64,000 nucleotides of DNA from Guyanagaster necrorhizus (Eukaryota; Basidiomycota; Agaricomycetes; Agaricales; Physalacriaceae). Shown here in pieces: positions 31,661 through 43,478 of the stretch; within the stretch, counting starts at the first letter, position 1; each line of letters begins with the position of its first letter. The notes under the pieces are model-generated. The model was not told the origin of the DNA. It did not search any database and saw only the letters and a list, made by a program, of their open reading frames with translations. The position numbers and the translations under genes were made by a program. The DNA is taken from positions 147,185-211,184 of the forward strand of contig NW_025064899.1 in assembly GCF_019112545.1 (NCBI RefSeq), given 5' to 3'.

Positions 31661-32980
31661 CATTGTCATCAGTTAGTGCTCCATATAATGAAGGTCATAA
31701 TTGGCATTGAAGAGGAATCAATATTCCTTGGTGCAGTGACTAAATTGATGTGAGTGAGTCTTGTTGTTCTCAGAGCTCTTTGACAATGCAGATATGTTCT
31801 TCCAAACAGATAAACAAAATATGCCAGACTAAAGTTTCTTACCAAGTATTCAGTGATTGTATTTCTGAGTACACCCAGTTTTATGGACTCTTCAACAATC
31901 CATTCTTTGCCAAACATTTTCTATTCTGTCTTTCATTAGAGGCACTATTTTTGCTTCATGTTCAATTGAAAGTCTACCTCAACTTCAACATGAGTCTTCA
32001 TCCCACCATAAGAAGATGGCTCAGGAAGGCACTGCTGTTGAGCATCAAGAAACCCATGTCTCACCCACCACTTATTTAGTGTTCTCTTGTTTTCTAGTAA
32101 CTCTTTATATAAGCCAATTGTTGTTGCCCTGATCTTGTACAATTGAGGTTACAATTAACCTAGAAGATGTGGGAGCCATGGTGCAGGGATGGCATGGTTT
32201 CTCCAGGCAGATCTGAGAATGGTAAGCTCTTGTGATTTTCAGATACATCCCTTGTATGTGCTTAGCCACTGAAGAAGGCTTATTTCTCAGACTACATAAA
32301 AGCTATATCTGGTATTCAGGTTAGTTAGTCCTGTATTCCAGATCATTATACATATCAAGTCTGGTTCATAGAATAGCATACCTTGAGGAATTTATCAAGG
32401 GCAATGCAAAAGAAATTGAAGAGGGTTTCAGTCATAAACAATAGTTTTCACTGTGTATTTGCACCAATTTGATTTGTGGGGATTCCAATGCCCAGGCAGA
32501 TGGCAGAAGCTTCATATCCATCTGAGCTAGAGTCACATCAGCATGACATAATATGCATGCAACAATTTTCCTGCTTTCTTACCATCTACTTGCTGCCATC
32601 ATTGTCATCATAAAGTGTTCTATATTGTGGCCATTGCAGTGATACAGTGCAAGGCCAATGAGTGCTTTTCTGTGGTCATATAGTACACCAATGGCAATAT
32701 TACAATTGCTTATCTGAACTTGTTTCTGCTTGGTACATTGTGTCATACACTCCATTTTCAGCTACTCATGTCTTGGTATATTAGATTCAGGAATTAGGAT
32801 ATTTCTGTTGACCAGTGAACCATCAGTAAGTAGGTTGTCTTCAGTGGCCAAAAATGTGTTAGATTTGGAAAGGACATAGACCATGGGGCAGAAACCTTTT
32901 GCTAAGGTCATGGTAAATGACTCTGACATGTATTTTCCACAACTCAACCTTTGCCTGAGTCATTGTACAGGAGTACAGCT
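31661..32980. other. CpG-free region, no recognised gene
   Basis: Short minus-strand reading frames (to 32142 and to 32947) have no domain I can name. CG dinucleotides are nearly absent up to about 32985 and then return abruptly, marking the edge of the transposon-derived block. Confidence 0.45.
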
Positions 32981-33279
32981 GTTGCTTTCACGGACTGAAG
33001 TTACTGATGTATACCTGTTCATAATTTACTCCAGCATGTAGGTTCGCTCTTTGATTACTCCAATCTATCTTTGATCCACTGGAATCTAGTGTGCTTCTTC
33101 AGAGTTTAGGTCTGATAGGCTGATAGCGATGCAAAACCCGTTCCGCTCCTCGGACGCGTCAGGTCATTTCGCATACAATCTGAATAGCCTCCTTCCCTCT
33201 TTTCAAAACCCATAACTCAGTTAAATGCTCCGGACTTTTTTTGCACCGTCTTGAACTCTTTTGGATAGCGGCTGCCATT

Positions 33280-34615
33280 GTGTATGGGTACACTGGTGGC
33301 AAGATCGCTGAATGAGATCGTATGCGTCTTAATGCAGCCTCGGACCCGATAGGAAATGATTGTGCGTCGTCGAAGGCGGGTGATTCTTCATATCAGTACC
33401 AAACGGGTACCGATTACAGCGACCACACGAAATGATGACCGTTTATATCGACCTGCTTCAAGAAATGTTATTTTGGTTCAGAGACGTGGTGCCATGTTGA
33501 AGGTTTCCGTATCTGATGTTAGTTACTTTTCCATTTCTGGGCCTTCCCATGCTGAAATCGACTCGTATTGCAGTCCACTACCCACATTCAACGCCTCATG
33601 TGTATCGAGAATGCATTGATGGATGTTGTGTATTCATCACATCAGATTCCTTTTGAGGTTGTCCATGTGGATGCGCGGTGTCAGGGCTACGCCGATCTCT
33701 GTCATTGTACTTAACGTGACATTATCTTAATGCCTTCATGCTAGATAGTTATCAATTCTTGATGCAAAACTGTACGTCCCTGTTCGTCTTTAGCATCGAG
33801 TTGGTACCAATAACATCGTAGATCATACTGATGAATCACATATGCATCTTTGGTTTCTCAGGTGGGGCGTACACTGCCCGGAGGTATGGAGCATCGATCA
33901 CTGTTTCGTGTCACAGACCAGGTTTTTGATGCCATGGCCAGTTTCTCACCGGGATGACTCACAAAGTACGTTTACTGCCACCGGATAATTGTAAAACTTC
34001 AGTTCAAGACATTGACGATCTATGTCCCCACTTAAAGACCAGGCAGACGAGCACAAGAAAACCGTGTACGTCAGAATCCTCGTGGCTGGTTGGAACGTGA
34101 CCATCATCCAGGGTGACGATAATGCAGGACATCCGTTCTCCGCTCAATTTTCTAGCCCATATGGTTGAGAATAACCGGGAAAAATAGGATAATTCTCTGA
34201 CGATCTTGGAACTTCTGATCGGGACTCGAACCCAAATCCTGCAGCAGGTGAATACCATGATACTACCAAGGTAAGCAAGAGTTATCAACTTACCACAAAC
34301 AATTGGGACCAAAGAACAGGAAGAACTTCAGGATGCATTGTCGGTCATATACGATCAGCTCAAATGTTCGAAATCATGGTGGATTCTTGAGATCATTCCA
34401 ATGGCATTCCGACAGCAGAAGGAGAATGAGGAGTGGGTGTCCTGGTTTGGGTATGTTCAGGGATTTTATCGCCTACCATTCTGACTGAAAAATGAATTTC
34501 TAGGGCGAAATTCGGACCTCGAAAGATTCCGATGCGATCCAGAGTCAAGGTCCATCGCATTGTTCGTATGTCCATGGAGGCATTCTATGAGCATGTCTAC
34601 CAAAAAAAAGTATAA
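33280..34615 (+). pseudogene. DUF2235 / Tle1-like alpha/beta-hydrolase gene, probably decayed
   Basis: Family landmarks appear in order. A YQYQTGTDY-like piece lies near 33395. YQFLMQN near 33750 is followed by CIFGFSGGAYTAR (33843-33881) around the G-x-S-x-G nucleophile, where the family has GFSRGAYTAR. LTGMTHKVRLLPPDN comes next near 33950. A well-kept C-terminus (EELQDALSVIYDQLK, WWILEIIPMAF) ends at 34450, then a 53-bp GTATGT...CTAG intron leads to AKFGPRKIPMRSRVKVHR. The upstream pieces cannot be joined into one frame with credible introns, and the run of eight A near 34602 may have shifted the last codons. The known family has a Tle1-like phospholipase fold; the activity in fungi is unknown to me. 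CpG is normal, so this is not a deaminated relic. Confidence 0.55.
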
Positions 34616-35860
34616 ACCGAAGGCTCATTTCGAAAAGCCAATATGGATAGATGATGATGTATGTACCTTCGCAAGTTGAACAGAAGAACTGAAGTCAACT
34701 ATTCTTTTCGCTGTGTTGTACTTTCAATCACAGGCCAGTCGCTCATTCCGTTTCAACACAATCATAATGAGACAACTAATGCGTTGCTTGGCTCGGTCAT
34801 GGTAGTTATCCGGATGGTGGATAAATTGGTCCTAGTAGGGAGGGCGGCGAAGTGAATCGGTTCCTCTTTGAGGCTGGCGCTTCGTTACTATTCGTGGGTA
34901 GAATGGAGGATTTTTGTATCGTTATTACTTAATATAACATGGTTCGCTGAATGCTGTAGTTAGGATTGCTGTATTACGATTCTATTAGTACCTAAAATTT
35001 ACGACTTACTGTAAAGACTTCTCGATCACGAGTCAGACGAGAGTTCATTGTAACAGATAGTGGTTTAAATTTTAAGTTTTCAAATCACAGGGATATGTGC
35101 ACCGCTTATAGCGACCGTAATTCCAACAACGTTACTATATCCAGAACCAATGATAAGCTCACCTAAGAATCAGTATGATCTGCGGAACTCCCATTTCTAC
35201 ATCCATTACCCTGTTGTAGGAGCATGTCCTCTCACACTTGTAGTAGCCGGAGACTAAAACTGCGAGAGAATTGAACCCGACTGTACGTGTAATTGTAATG
35301 CTGTGTTGTGCTTACCTGTGTTTGCGGAGGAGGCGCCTATAGGTGCGCTGCCTGGGATTTACCAGGACGCTGATGGAAGAGAGGGCGATGAGATACTTTG
35401 CAGACAATGGATTAGTGTTGACCTTACCCCGAGAAATTCCGGGAAATAAAATCCCACACTTGCGATGGGTTTCTGACCGCATCATTACTAGTCAGGACAT
35501 TCTATTTTTTCGTGAAGGACAGTACGACTTACCTGGTCAGGTTACTGTTTTGGCTTTAATCTCAAATTGAGTAAAGTAAGATACCAGGCGGGCAGGTGCT
35601 TGCTTCTATGAAGAAGACAATTGCAGTTGCTTGATTGCTATAGACAGCCTTAACCCTCAGGGTTGGTTGACTATTGATCTCCAAGCCGATTACGGACAAA
35701 GGCGTGGTAATCTCAATGCACATTTCTGCGCATCAGTGGTGCGACATTCGTAAGCCATTCTCCCGATAATTCTAGTACAAAGGAAGACTCAATTTGTGAT
35801 CCGATAATCGTCTACATCATATTGTGCACAGAAATCACATGCTTGCAGTACATCGTTTCA
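34616..35860. other. No recognised gene
   Basis: CpG-normal sequence with short reading frames only (longest 75 codons at 35343-35570). Nothing I can name. Confidence 0.35.
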
Positions 35861-35871
35861 ACGAGTGGTAC

Positions 35872-36547
35872 TTATGCTTCCATCCACACCTTTAACGCAT
35901 CCGCCTGCGCTTGAAAAGACTCGGCTATATCAGTTCCGAGCAAGTCCTTCACTATGCTTGCCAGCGGCCCGTCGAATGTCTCCCTCGACTCGTAATACGA
36001 CTTCTCTACTCCATCCTTGTCGATCACCGTGCTCACAGCACTCCACCGAATCGTACTCAATATCTGTTGAGGAGAGACGAGAATCCACGCCACTCGGTAG
36101 TTCTCGGCATCAATCACTGTAATTTCTTCGATAGTGATGTGCTGCGTCAGTATATCCGGTGGGGTGGAAGCGTCCACTGCCTGCGGGAGGGGAGGGATCT
36201 GGCTCGTTATGATGATTTTGGCCCCTACGAAAGCGGTTTGGTTGTCAAGTGGTATAGCGAATTCGTCCGCTACGATTTGAGAGCTATGAATCATGAGATT
36301 TAGAGAGGGGTGGGTGATGACTTTGTTGATAGACTGACCGAACGAAGGGGTTCCAGTCCGGATATGATGAGAAGTTGAGTACCGTATTCCAAACGGCATT
36401 CTTTGGCGCATGTATGAGGCTGCTTCCACCAATGTTGACCTTCCCTGTCGTCTCCGGGAGATGGCTAGGAATTGTACAGGTCTGAGATGCCGCAAACAAT
36501 GAAAGAAGAGAACAGATTAGGAGAGCGAGGAGAGGTGGTGTGAGCAT
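35872..36547 (-). CDS. Secreted SRPBCC-like (START/Bet v 1 fold) protein
   Basis: Exons 36547-36339 and 36283-35872 are joined across a 55-bp intron (GTCAGT...CATAG, phase 2), giving 206 residues. The first ~21 residues (MLTPPLLALLICSLLSLFAAS) look like a signal peptide. Next comes the SRPBCC hallmark: a beta-strand, IHAPKNAVWNTVLNFSSYPDWNPFVRS, corresponding to the family pattern of APxxxVW then YPxWNPF. The C-terminal half has beta-strands and a long terminal helix ending DALKVWMEA. The fold suggests binding or turnover of a small hydrophobic ligand, with no substrate inferable. A TATATAA element lies about 45 bp upstream of the ATG. An upstream in-frame Met at 36613 would bury the signal sequence, so 36547 is preferred. 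Complete and intact. Confidence 0.78.
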
Positions 36548-37777
36548 CTTCTTTAGGGGAACATACAACCGACTCATGTCGCATAGATTATATAAATCTC
36601 GACAGTTGGGCACTATGGTAATCCATCGCGCGCAAATGATATAACTAATTGGTTTTCAATGGACGCCGCTCTGACCATGCCAACGATGCTTTTTTGGGAA
36701 TCTTTGATCCCTTGAACAAAGGGCATTCGAACCTTTCATGTAGCTCAAGAGATGGTGAGAATACCCGAGGCGTATCAGATTCGACTCGAAGGAGGAGAGT
36801 AAGGAACCGAATAGTGCTGGAGAGAATTATTCTAGTGGCCAATACCTCGACACGTATCCCTATGATTCCTTCAATACAAAGCATCAGCCTCAGAGGCTGT
36901 ATATACTGGTATTCTTCGGTATAAACGTTTTCTAAGTTCAAACCAAGGCCGTTCAGGCAGAGTAGCTCTTGTTCGTTACAAAGACAATGTAGCCGGTTAT
37001 GCCTCGTGAGCAAAAGTCAATGGAACGAAGACAGAATGTTCTAAGAGAGGATACATTTGGGAAACTCACGAGACGGCACAAAGTCTGGGCCAAACAAAGA
37101 CGCAACAGGCGGGAACACGAAAGGTTGCCGCCTGTTACCAGAGATCAGGCGATTACAAGATATATACGCACGATGTGTCATTGAGGAGCCCGTTTGACTA
37201 GCGTTTTAGAAAGGAAGCAAAAACAAAAGATCGTAAGACTGAGCACGTGTGGTGAATGGTAAGAAAAGGGTACAGCAAGCGGATGTTCCCGACGATTCCC
37301 ACGGCCACCATCGAGCAGTAACTCCAGGCTATAATACGCTCTTCACCTGTGGTAAAGCCGTCAATGATCCAGGTGCGCAGGACATTTCCGAGAGCGGATA
37401 TTGGGAGAGAAAGAAAGAGATGAAAAGTTGCATGCCTTTTTTTGTATTAAACAGACGTTCGACGACGAATATAACACCCAGGGAAAGCAATCACTGCTCG
37501 GGAACTGCCTCCTATCACGAAGGATGAAGCCATCAGCAACAGCTTCATCCAGCCATCCATGTGGTCCGGGTTGTTATGGCGCACGGCAGGCATCTGACCG
37601 ACCAATGGTCCCAGTCCCAGCTGAACTTCTTTCAGCCTCTTCTACGTAACACTCGAAGCGGTACGGCCCATCGTACCCAACGAGAAGATGACGATCTAGT
37701 ACATCGACACTAGTCAGGAGATCCTAAATTTATGGATTGTACGTGTGTATATTGCTTGTTTATAGAGTAGCTCACGG
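36548..37777. other. Intergenic, no recognised gene
   Basis: Holds the SRPBCC gene promoter at its left end. A 122-codon minus-strand frame (37013-36645) and some plus-strand frames near 37249-37649 show no domain I recognise. CpG-normal. Confidence 0.35.
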
Positions 37778-38422
37778 AAGACGCAGCCCATTCGAATCAT
37801 TACTCGAGTCATTATTGATATTCATCTGCAGTTCTCATGGATTCGCACACCTTCAATCCGTCTCTGAAAGCAGTTCTCTGTTGACAAGACGGTTATCAAA
37901 CCCTTAACATATGTTTCGCCGATATTACTAGTGGTATCCTTGGTGACGAACGTGTCGTTTCTCTGTCATGCCGTAATCAATTTAACAGCAAGCGAGTTAC
38001 GCATATCAATTGGCGCTTCTTTCCCGTGCGGTTTCTGTTTTATTCGGTCTGTGTGGAATGGACTGCAGGCACGCATCTTCTTTCGTTGTCCCATAGATAT
38101 TCTCTATTTTTCTTGACTTTCACGGCCATGTCGCGTCTTGAGACCGTCGTACATCAGCCGAGGCCCATGCCGATCAGGTCAAATCTATACTCGATATCAT
38201 GTACGGTTGATGAAAATAACGTTACGGATAATTTTATCGCGGCAAAAAGACGCCTTCTATAGGCAGCTATGAAAAGAACTGATGAACGCAAGAAGAGCCA
38301 AAACAATTTCAGGCGACAATCGGCCAAATGAGACATGTGTTCCATCACTGTTTAATTGCATTCCAGAACAAGTATGAGTAGGTACCAAGCTCAATTTTTT
38401 TGGATATAAAGACTAAGCTTTC
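37778..38422 (+). repeat. Inverted segmental duplication, left copy, part 1
   Basis: Closely matches the reverse complement of 60734-60085 (for example the GATATTCATCTGCAGTTCTC and TTTCGCCGATATTACTAGTG regions). Interrupted at CTTTC (38418-38422) by the copia element and continued at 52607. In the right copy these flanks are contiguous. Confidence 0.92.
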
Positions 38423-38662
38423 TGCTGGAGGATATCTTTATGTTATACCCTTATCTTACCTTTCAATCATCCCCTTTTTACTTATCATATATACATTACT
38501 CCTGTCCTTACTCAATCACCTATATAGACTGGCCATAGATATCTGGATACCTCAGTCATTTCACCTACACTGTGCCTTCCTGAGGTATGTATACTATTAC
38601 TGTGTTACTACTATATTACTCATATTTGTTCTTAGATCCTCACTCATAGTCTTCTGTTAATA
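38423..38662 (+). repeat. 5' LTR of element D
   Basis: Starts TGCTGGAGGATATC, ends CTTCTGTTAATA. It has about 50 bp (around 38583-38633) that are missing from the 3' LTR, otherwise the two are closely similar. Confidence 0.85.
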
Positions 38663-38724
38663 GATTATGTGGACCCATTGCCTATAACTCAGTCAAGAAG
38701 AATATGCAGCACTGGTGCACCTGC

Positions 38725-40200
38725 TGCATGCTTAGGCATGTAATTTTGCGAAGAATGGCAGTACATTGACTGTATCACAGTCTACTATGCACACAATAAA
38801 GAATATGGCTGGAGTGCAGTGAAATGGGACTTGTATGACAGCTGGCTTGAGTGACAATAGATGGAGGGCATGGCCTAGGAGTAAGATGATACCAGAGGGG
38901 GACATACTGTGCATGAGGTTCCAGCACTTGACACTAATTGCACTAATACAAGTATAGAAGGATCTGCTAAAAATAAGAGCACATGATCAAAATACAATTA
39001 GAGCTTTGCACATGACTTTGCATCACATTGATCAATGATGCATAGGCATTAAATTGCTGAGGGACATGTTCTAGAACAGAGCATTGGTGCACAATGAGAT
39101 AAACCTGAATATCAGAGTGATTGGCTGCAAAATGAGAAGATCTGGTGAAAGAATGACCTGAAATGATCTCAGGAGTCTGGAATGACTCCTGTGCATGGAT
39201 TAATTGCCCTAGAGAGATAATAAAGCAAAGAGACCTGTGTCTAGGACAGTAACAGAGCTGACAAGTATCAGGTTGCATAGAAACAGAAGGCAGTCCTGAT
39301 CTGGAGCAGAATATGCATGTCAGACTGTGACATACATGTGAATGATATGCAAGAGACTCTGGGACAGAGTTCCATGTTTTGAAACTACTATATTTGGTGT
39401 CTCTTAGTAAGTACAGTAGTAGACTATTTAAGTATCACATTGTAAGAGTAGTAGGCAAGTTTCTGACACCCCACACTTGCAGTGTATTGGGCATGAAGGC
39501 TTTGCACTCCAGCTCTGGGTTTGTGTTTGTAACTTTGGGCAAGAGAATAAACCCACTGTTGATATCATTAAGAGAGATCTGAAAACTGTGTGAGGCATTG
39601 AAGCTTGCACAGGACTCTAATTTGATTTGATAAGAGGTTTTGAATTGTGCTCTAGTCTGAGAATAAGATAGCAGTGTCTGAAGGGCACTCTTTTGAGTTT
39701 TTGAGATGTTTGTGATGTGAGGCACTACAGATGGCAGAGGTTCAAACCATTTGAGTCTGTCAGATGGGGTTTTATTGCATTTTTGTGTCTCTGGATCACA
39801 TAGGTTTGAATACTGTAGGTCTATGATCAGTTTAGAAACTTGTGCACAGAGGTTTCAACCCTTTGGCACTTGTGGACTTGTTTATAAAGTTTTTCTGCTT
39901 AGAGTGTGAAGCTTTGAGTCATGTAGTGTGTGTTTAATGATTGAGAATTGATCTGAGCTGTGCTTGGGACCTTTGAAAGTTTTGTGGCATTGTTTCAATG
40001 TATTGTATTGAGCTACAGTACTCTTTTGCCTTGAGGCCCAGCAACATTCATTGCTGCCTCTTGTTTTTATAAACAAAAGTCTTTAAGGCTTAGAGAGATC
40101 AGAGACAGTTATACCTGCACTATTGCTATTCATGTGCAGTGGAATCATTTGAGAAGAGAATTGTACTTGCTATAGCTATTCTATTGCATTATAATCCCTG
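38725..40200 (-). repeat. Repeat family R, copy 2
   Basis: Reverse complement of the repeat at 29575-31045, with diverged positions throughout. The part 39380-40010 is also the left arm of a perfect inverted repeat. Occupies the place of copia gag. Boundaries are approximate. Confidence 0.7.
39380..40010. repeat. Left arm of a 631-bp inverted repeat
   Basis: Pairs base for base, as far as I checked by eye, with 40420-41050. Both arms are exactly 631 bp, and a 96-codon frame is identical in both. Spacer 40011-40419. Confidence 0.92.
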
Positions 40201-40419
40201 CAATGAACTAAGAAGTATTATGTGTGTGTTGGTATAGGTGTAATCAGTAGATAACACTCTGCTGTATCCATTCTCACCTTGCATGCACACAAAACCTCAT
40301 CAACATGCAGCAAGAACAAAGTTCCTGGTGTATCAGCAATATTAGTCATGGTGGCTTGGTTTGCACATTGAAGTCAGCTGAAATTAGAGGGAAATTGATC
40401 CTCCTTTTCACCACCAGGC

Positions 40420-41050
40420 CAATACAATACATTGAAACAATGCCACAAAACTTTCAAAGGTCCCAAGCACAGCTCAGATCAATTCTCAATCATTAAACAC
40501 ACACTACATGACTCAAAGCTTCACACTCTAAGCAGAAAAACTTTATAAACAAGTCCACAAGTGCCAAAGGGTTGAAACCTCTGTGCACAAGTTTCTAAAC
40601 TGATCATAGACCTACAGTATTCAAACCTATGTGATCCAGAGACACAAAAATGCAATAAAACCCCATCTGACAGACTCAAATGGTTTGAACCTCTGCCATC
40701 TGTAGTGCCTCACATCACAAACATCTCAAAAACTCAAAAGAGTGCCCTTCAGACACTGCTATCTTATTCTCAGACTAGAGCACAATTCAAAACCTCTTAT
40801 CAAATCAAATTAGAGTCCTGTGCAAGCTTCAATGCCTCACACAGTTTTCAGATCTCTCTTAATGATATCAACAGTGGGTTTATTCTCTTGCCCAAAGTTA
40901 CAAACACAAACCCAGAGCTGGAGTGCAAAGCCTTCATGCCCAATACACTGCAAGTGTGGGGTGTCAGAAACTTGCCTACTACTCTTACAATGTGATACTT
41001 AAATAGTCTACTACTGTACTTACTAAGAGACACCAAATATAGTAGTTTCA
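40420..41050. repeat. Right arm of the 631-bp inverted repeat (family R, partial copy 3)
   Basis: Mirror of 39380-40010. Copia protease coding begins immediately after it. Sequence belongs to family R but lacks the rest of that repeat. Confidence 0.92.
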
Positions 41051-41052
41051 AT

Positions 41053-42520
41053 GTGCAGGATGAAGTGGAGGATGAAACAGATGATGAGATGGCACCCCTG
41101 AAGCAGGTTGACTCTGAAAAGGACAGGGATGAAGCCAAAGAGATAGAGCAGTTTATCTGTCAAGCAGACTCTGCTGGAACAGCCTTTGTGACCATCACAT
41201 TTGAAGGATGTATCCCATCTGTATTGTTGATCTTCATGGAGTCTGGCACTAGTGATTACTTCTTTTGCAACCATGAAGACTTCATTGAATATACACTGGT
41301 GTTCCACATGGATTTATCTGCTGTTGAAGAGAAAGAGACCTGTGAGATACTTGGCCAAGAGAATGCAATAAAGATGTTCAGGCTTGATGGAAAGGATATC
41401 AAGCTAACCTTCAAGAATGTATTGCACTCACTATCATTGACAGGCAATCTCATCTCTGTGAGTGCCTTAGACAAGGTCAGGCTATCAAGCATGTTCTCTA
41501 AAGATCATGCTGTTGTCTCCAAAGGGTCCAGCAGAGAAATTTTTGCAGGATGAAACTCTGATAGCATGTACATTCTGGATGCTGCATCTACACCCCAAGC
41601 CATGTCTTCACAATTGTCTCCTACCACACTATGCAACTGGCATCATCATTTTGTTCATATGAGTCCTAAAAAAATTAAAGAGATGACATCCAAAAAACTT
41701 CTGGATGGATTAGAAATCACCTCTGGTCCTCTCTATAGCAGATATAAGGATTATGTCCTTACATGACATGCTCAGCATCCATATGATAAACCAACAAACC
41801 CTAACATTGACTCTCTAGAGCTGGTAGCATCAGACTTGTGAGAACTATCTCAAATTGCATCTCCTAGTGGAAAGACCTATATGATAATTTTGTGGATAGT
41901 GGAATGTCTTTCAAAGCAGGGGAGTTCCTGGTAGACAAAGCAGATGACATGACTGTGGCTGCATTTGATAGATACAGGCATATAGCTGAGACTCAGACTG
42001 AATGAAAAATCAAGCAATTATGAGTTGACTAGGCTTTTACAGAGGCAAAGTAGATCCACTACTGTGATGAGCATGGCATCTTGCTTGAATTGATGGCACC
42101 CTATTTCTCAGTGCAGAATAGGCTGGCTGAGTGTGCATTGCACACAAAAATGGAAGACACACAGGCCCTCCTGAGTGATTCTGGGCTTGTGGACCATTAC
42201 AGGGCAGAGGCAGTCTCTATGTCCATCTTTATGTGGAATTTGGCTTCTTCAAGCTGTCACCCCAGAGTGGTACTGGTAGAGGCATTCTTGAAGTGTCATC
42301 AGGATATTTTATTTCTTCATGTATTTGAGTCAACCTGCTGAGCAACCCATATCTAGCAGCATTTTTGTGGATGGTAGAAGCAAATTGGATGATTGTTTGA
42401 AGAAATGCATATTTTTGGGCTATGCAAGGTCCAACTACTATGTGCTTGATCAATCAGACTGAGTGTTTGTGTCTTGTGATATCATTTTTGATGAGAGTCC
42501 TGCTCACTGAACTATAAGTG
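41053..42520 (+). pseudogene. Copia pol, proximal part: protease and integrase
   Basis: Protease: ESGTSDYFFCNHEDF (catalytic DSG turned into ESG) then VLHSLSLTGNLISVSALDK. GAG-pre-integrase: WHHHFVHMSPKKIKEM and LLDGLEITSGPL. Integrase C-terminal parts follow near 42080-42490 (MEDTQALLSDSGL, then SIFVDGRSKLDD, CIFLGYARSNYYVLDQSD). Several TGA/TAG stops. CpG-free. Confidence 0.88.
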
Positions 42521-42744
42521 TGGGGAAGACAGAGGATGAACCTCCACTCAATATTTCAGCCACCTCATCTTTCTCATCTTCTATGACTATTCCACAAACT
42601 GAACCCATGCCTACCAACCCTATTGAGCCAACTCTCTGCTGATCAATATGCTTAACATGTCCTAGTGCTGATGTTACTGAATCCCTGTTGTCTGAACAAT
42701 ATGAAGCTAAGGCTCATGTGAGCAGAAATGACTAGGCAACAAAC

Positions 42745-43201
42745 TGTTACAATTTTCCCATTTGATATCTCAAAAAACCCCTATTCAGGCTTAGTCAGAG
42801 CATCAAAACCAAGCACTTAAAGCTGTGAGAAGAGCTTAGTCATCATAAACAAGCCAACTTTGTCATAGTTATTTAATGCAACCAATGCCCAACAACAAGC
42901 ACACAATCAACCTTTTATGTACAGTAGCGATGCTCAAGGACAATGAGCACTTGAGATAGAGAGACACACAATTAGTACAAGTATTAATAGCAAACCATGT
43001 ACAGTATTTAAGGAGGACAGCTCTCACTGGAAAACCCCAGCTTCAAGCTAAAGTTTATAACTACTATTCTACCTTGAGTCCATCAGTGATCTTGTGACAC
43101 ACTGATATGAATACATGTCAGTGAACTCAGCTGATTCCTCAAAGTGCAAAGGGACACCTGTTTATCATGTGTATTAGTTCATGTGATGCTTAGGCCTAAC
43201 A
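42745..43201 (+). repeat. 5' LTR of element E
   Basis: 457 bp, TGTTACAATTTTCCC... to ...AGGCCTAACA. TATTTAAG at 43005-43012 and predicted start AGCTTCAAGCTAAAG at 43039, 34 nt apart. Confidence 0.93.
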
Positions 43202-43202
43202 A

Positions 43203-43215
43203 TTAGCTCGAAGCT
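43203..43215 (+). promoter_or_regulatory. Primer-binding site of element E
   Basis: TTAGCTCGAAGCT, identical to that of element C and one base from the LTR. It pairs with AGCTTCAAGCTAA at 43039 with one mismatch, at the decayed CpG of the LTR. Confidence 0.78.
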
Positions 43216-43242
43216 TCCTTCTTCCCTTTCTCAAGCCCAATT

Positions 43243-43478
43243 GTGCTGAGAAACCGAATGCCCTCCTCTAGCAACAACAACTCTGACTTCAATCACGAGT
43301 TCTTTGAACTCCTCACCTTCATCATCAGAACATTGATTGGTTTATTGGTGATTATCCAGCTGTGCCAGGGACACCATTCCATCACTGCCTGGGCCCTCAG
43401 ACATTATCAAGAATTTCAGAATATCCAGCATATACTATGAAATATAACCTCCAACCTCCCCCTTCATGACATCCCAGA
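43243..43478 (+). pseudogene. ORF0 copy in element E
   Basis: MLRNRMP, then the hydrophobic segment (LTFIIRTLIGLLVIIQL), then RHYQEFQNIQ. TGA after 65 codons, with homology continuing through NLPLHDIPES. It overlaps the gag ATG at 43466, which lies +1 as in B and C. Confidence 0.7.

Noticed and set aside
34195..34270. tRNA-like signal on the minus strand (GGTTCGAGTCC B box with a TTGGTAGTATCATGG A-box-like stretch)
   Set aside because: The T-arm folds, but no anticodon stem or matching acceptor stem can be drawn, and the bases fall within the DUF2235 relic.
39435..40995. Two identical 96-codon frames as duplicated genes
   Set aside because: They are the same piece of the perfect inverted repeat read on both arms; the sequence belongs to a non-coding, CpG-free repeat family.
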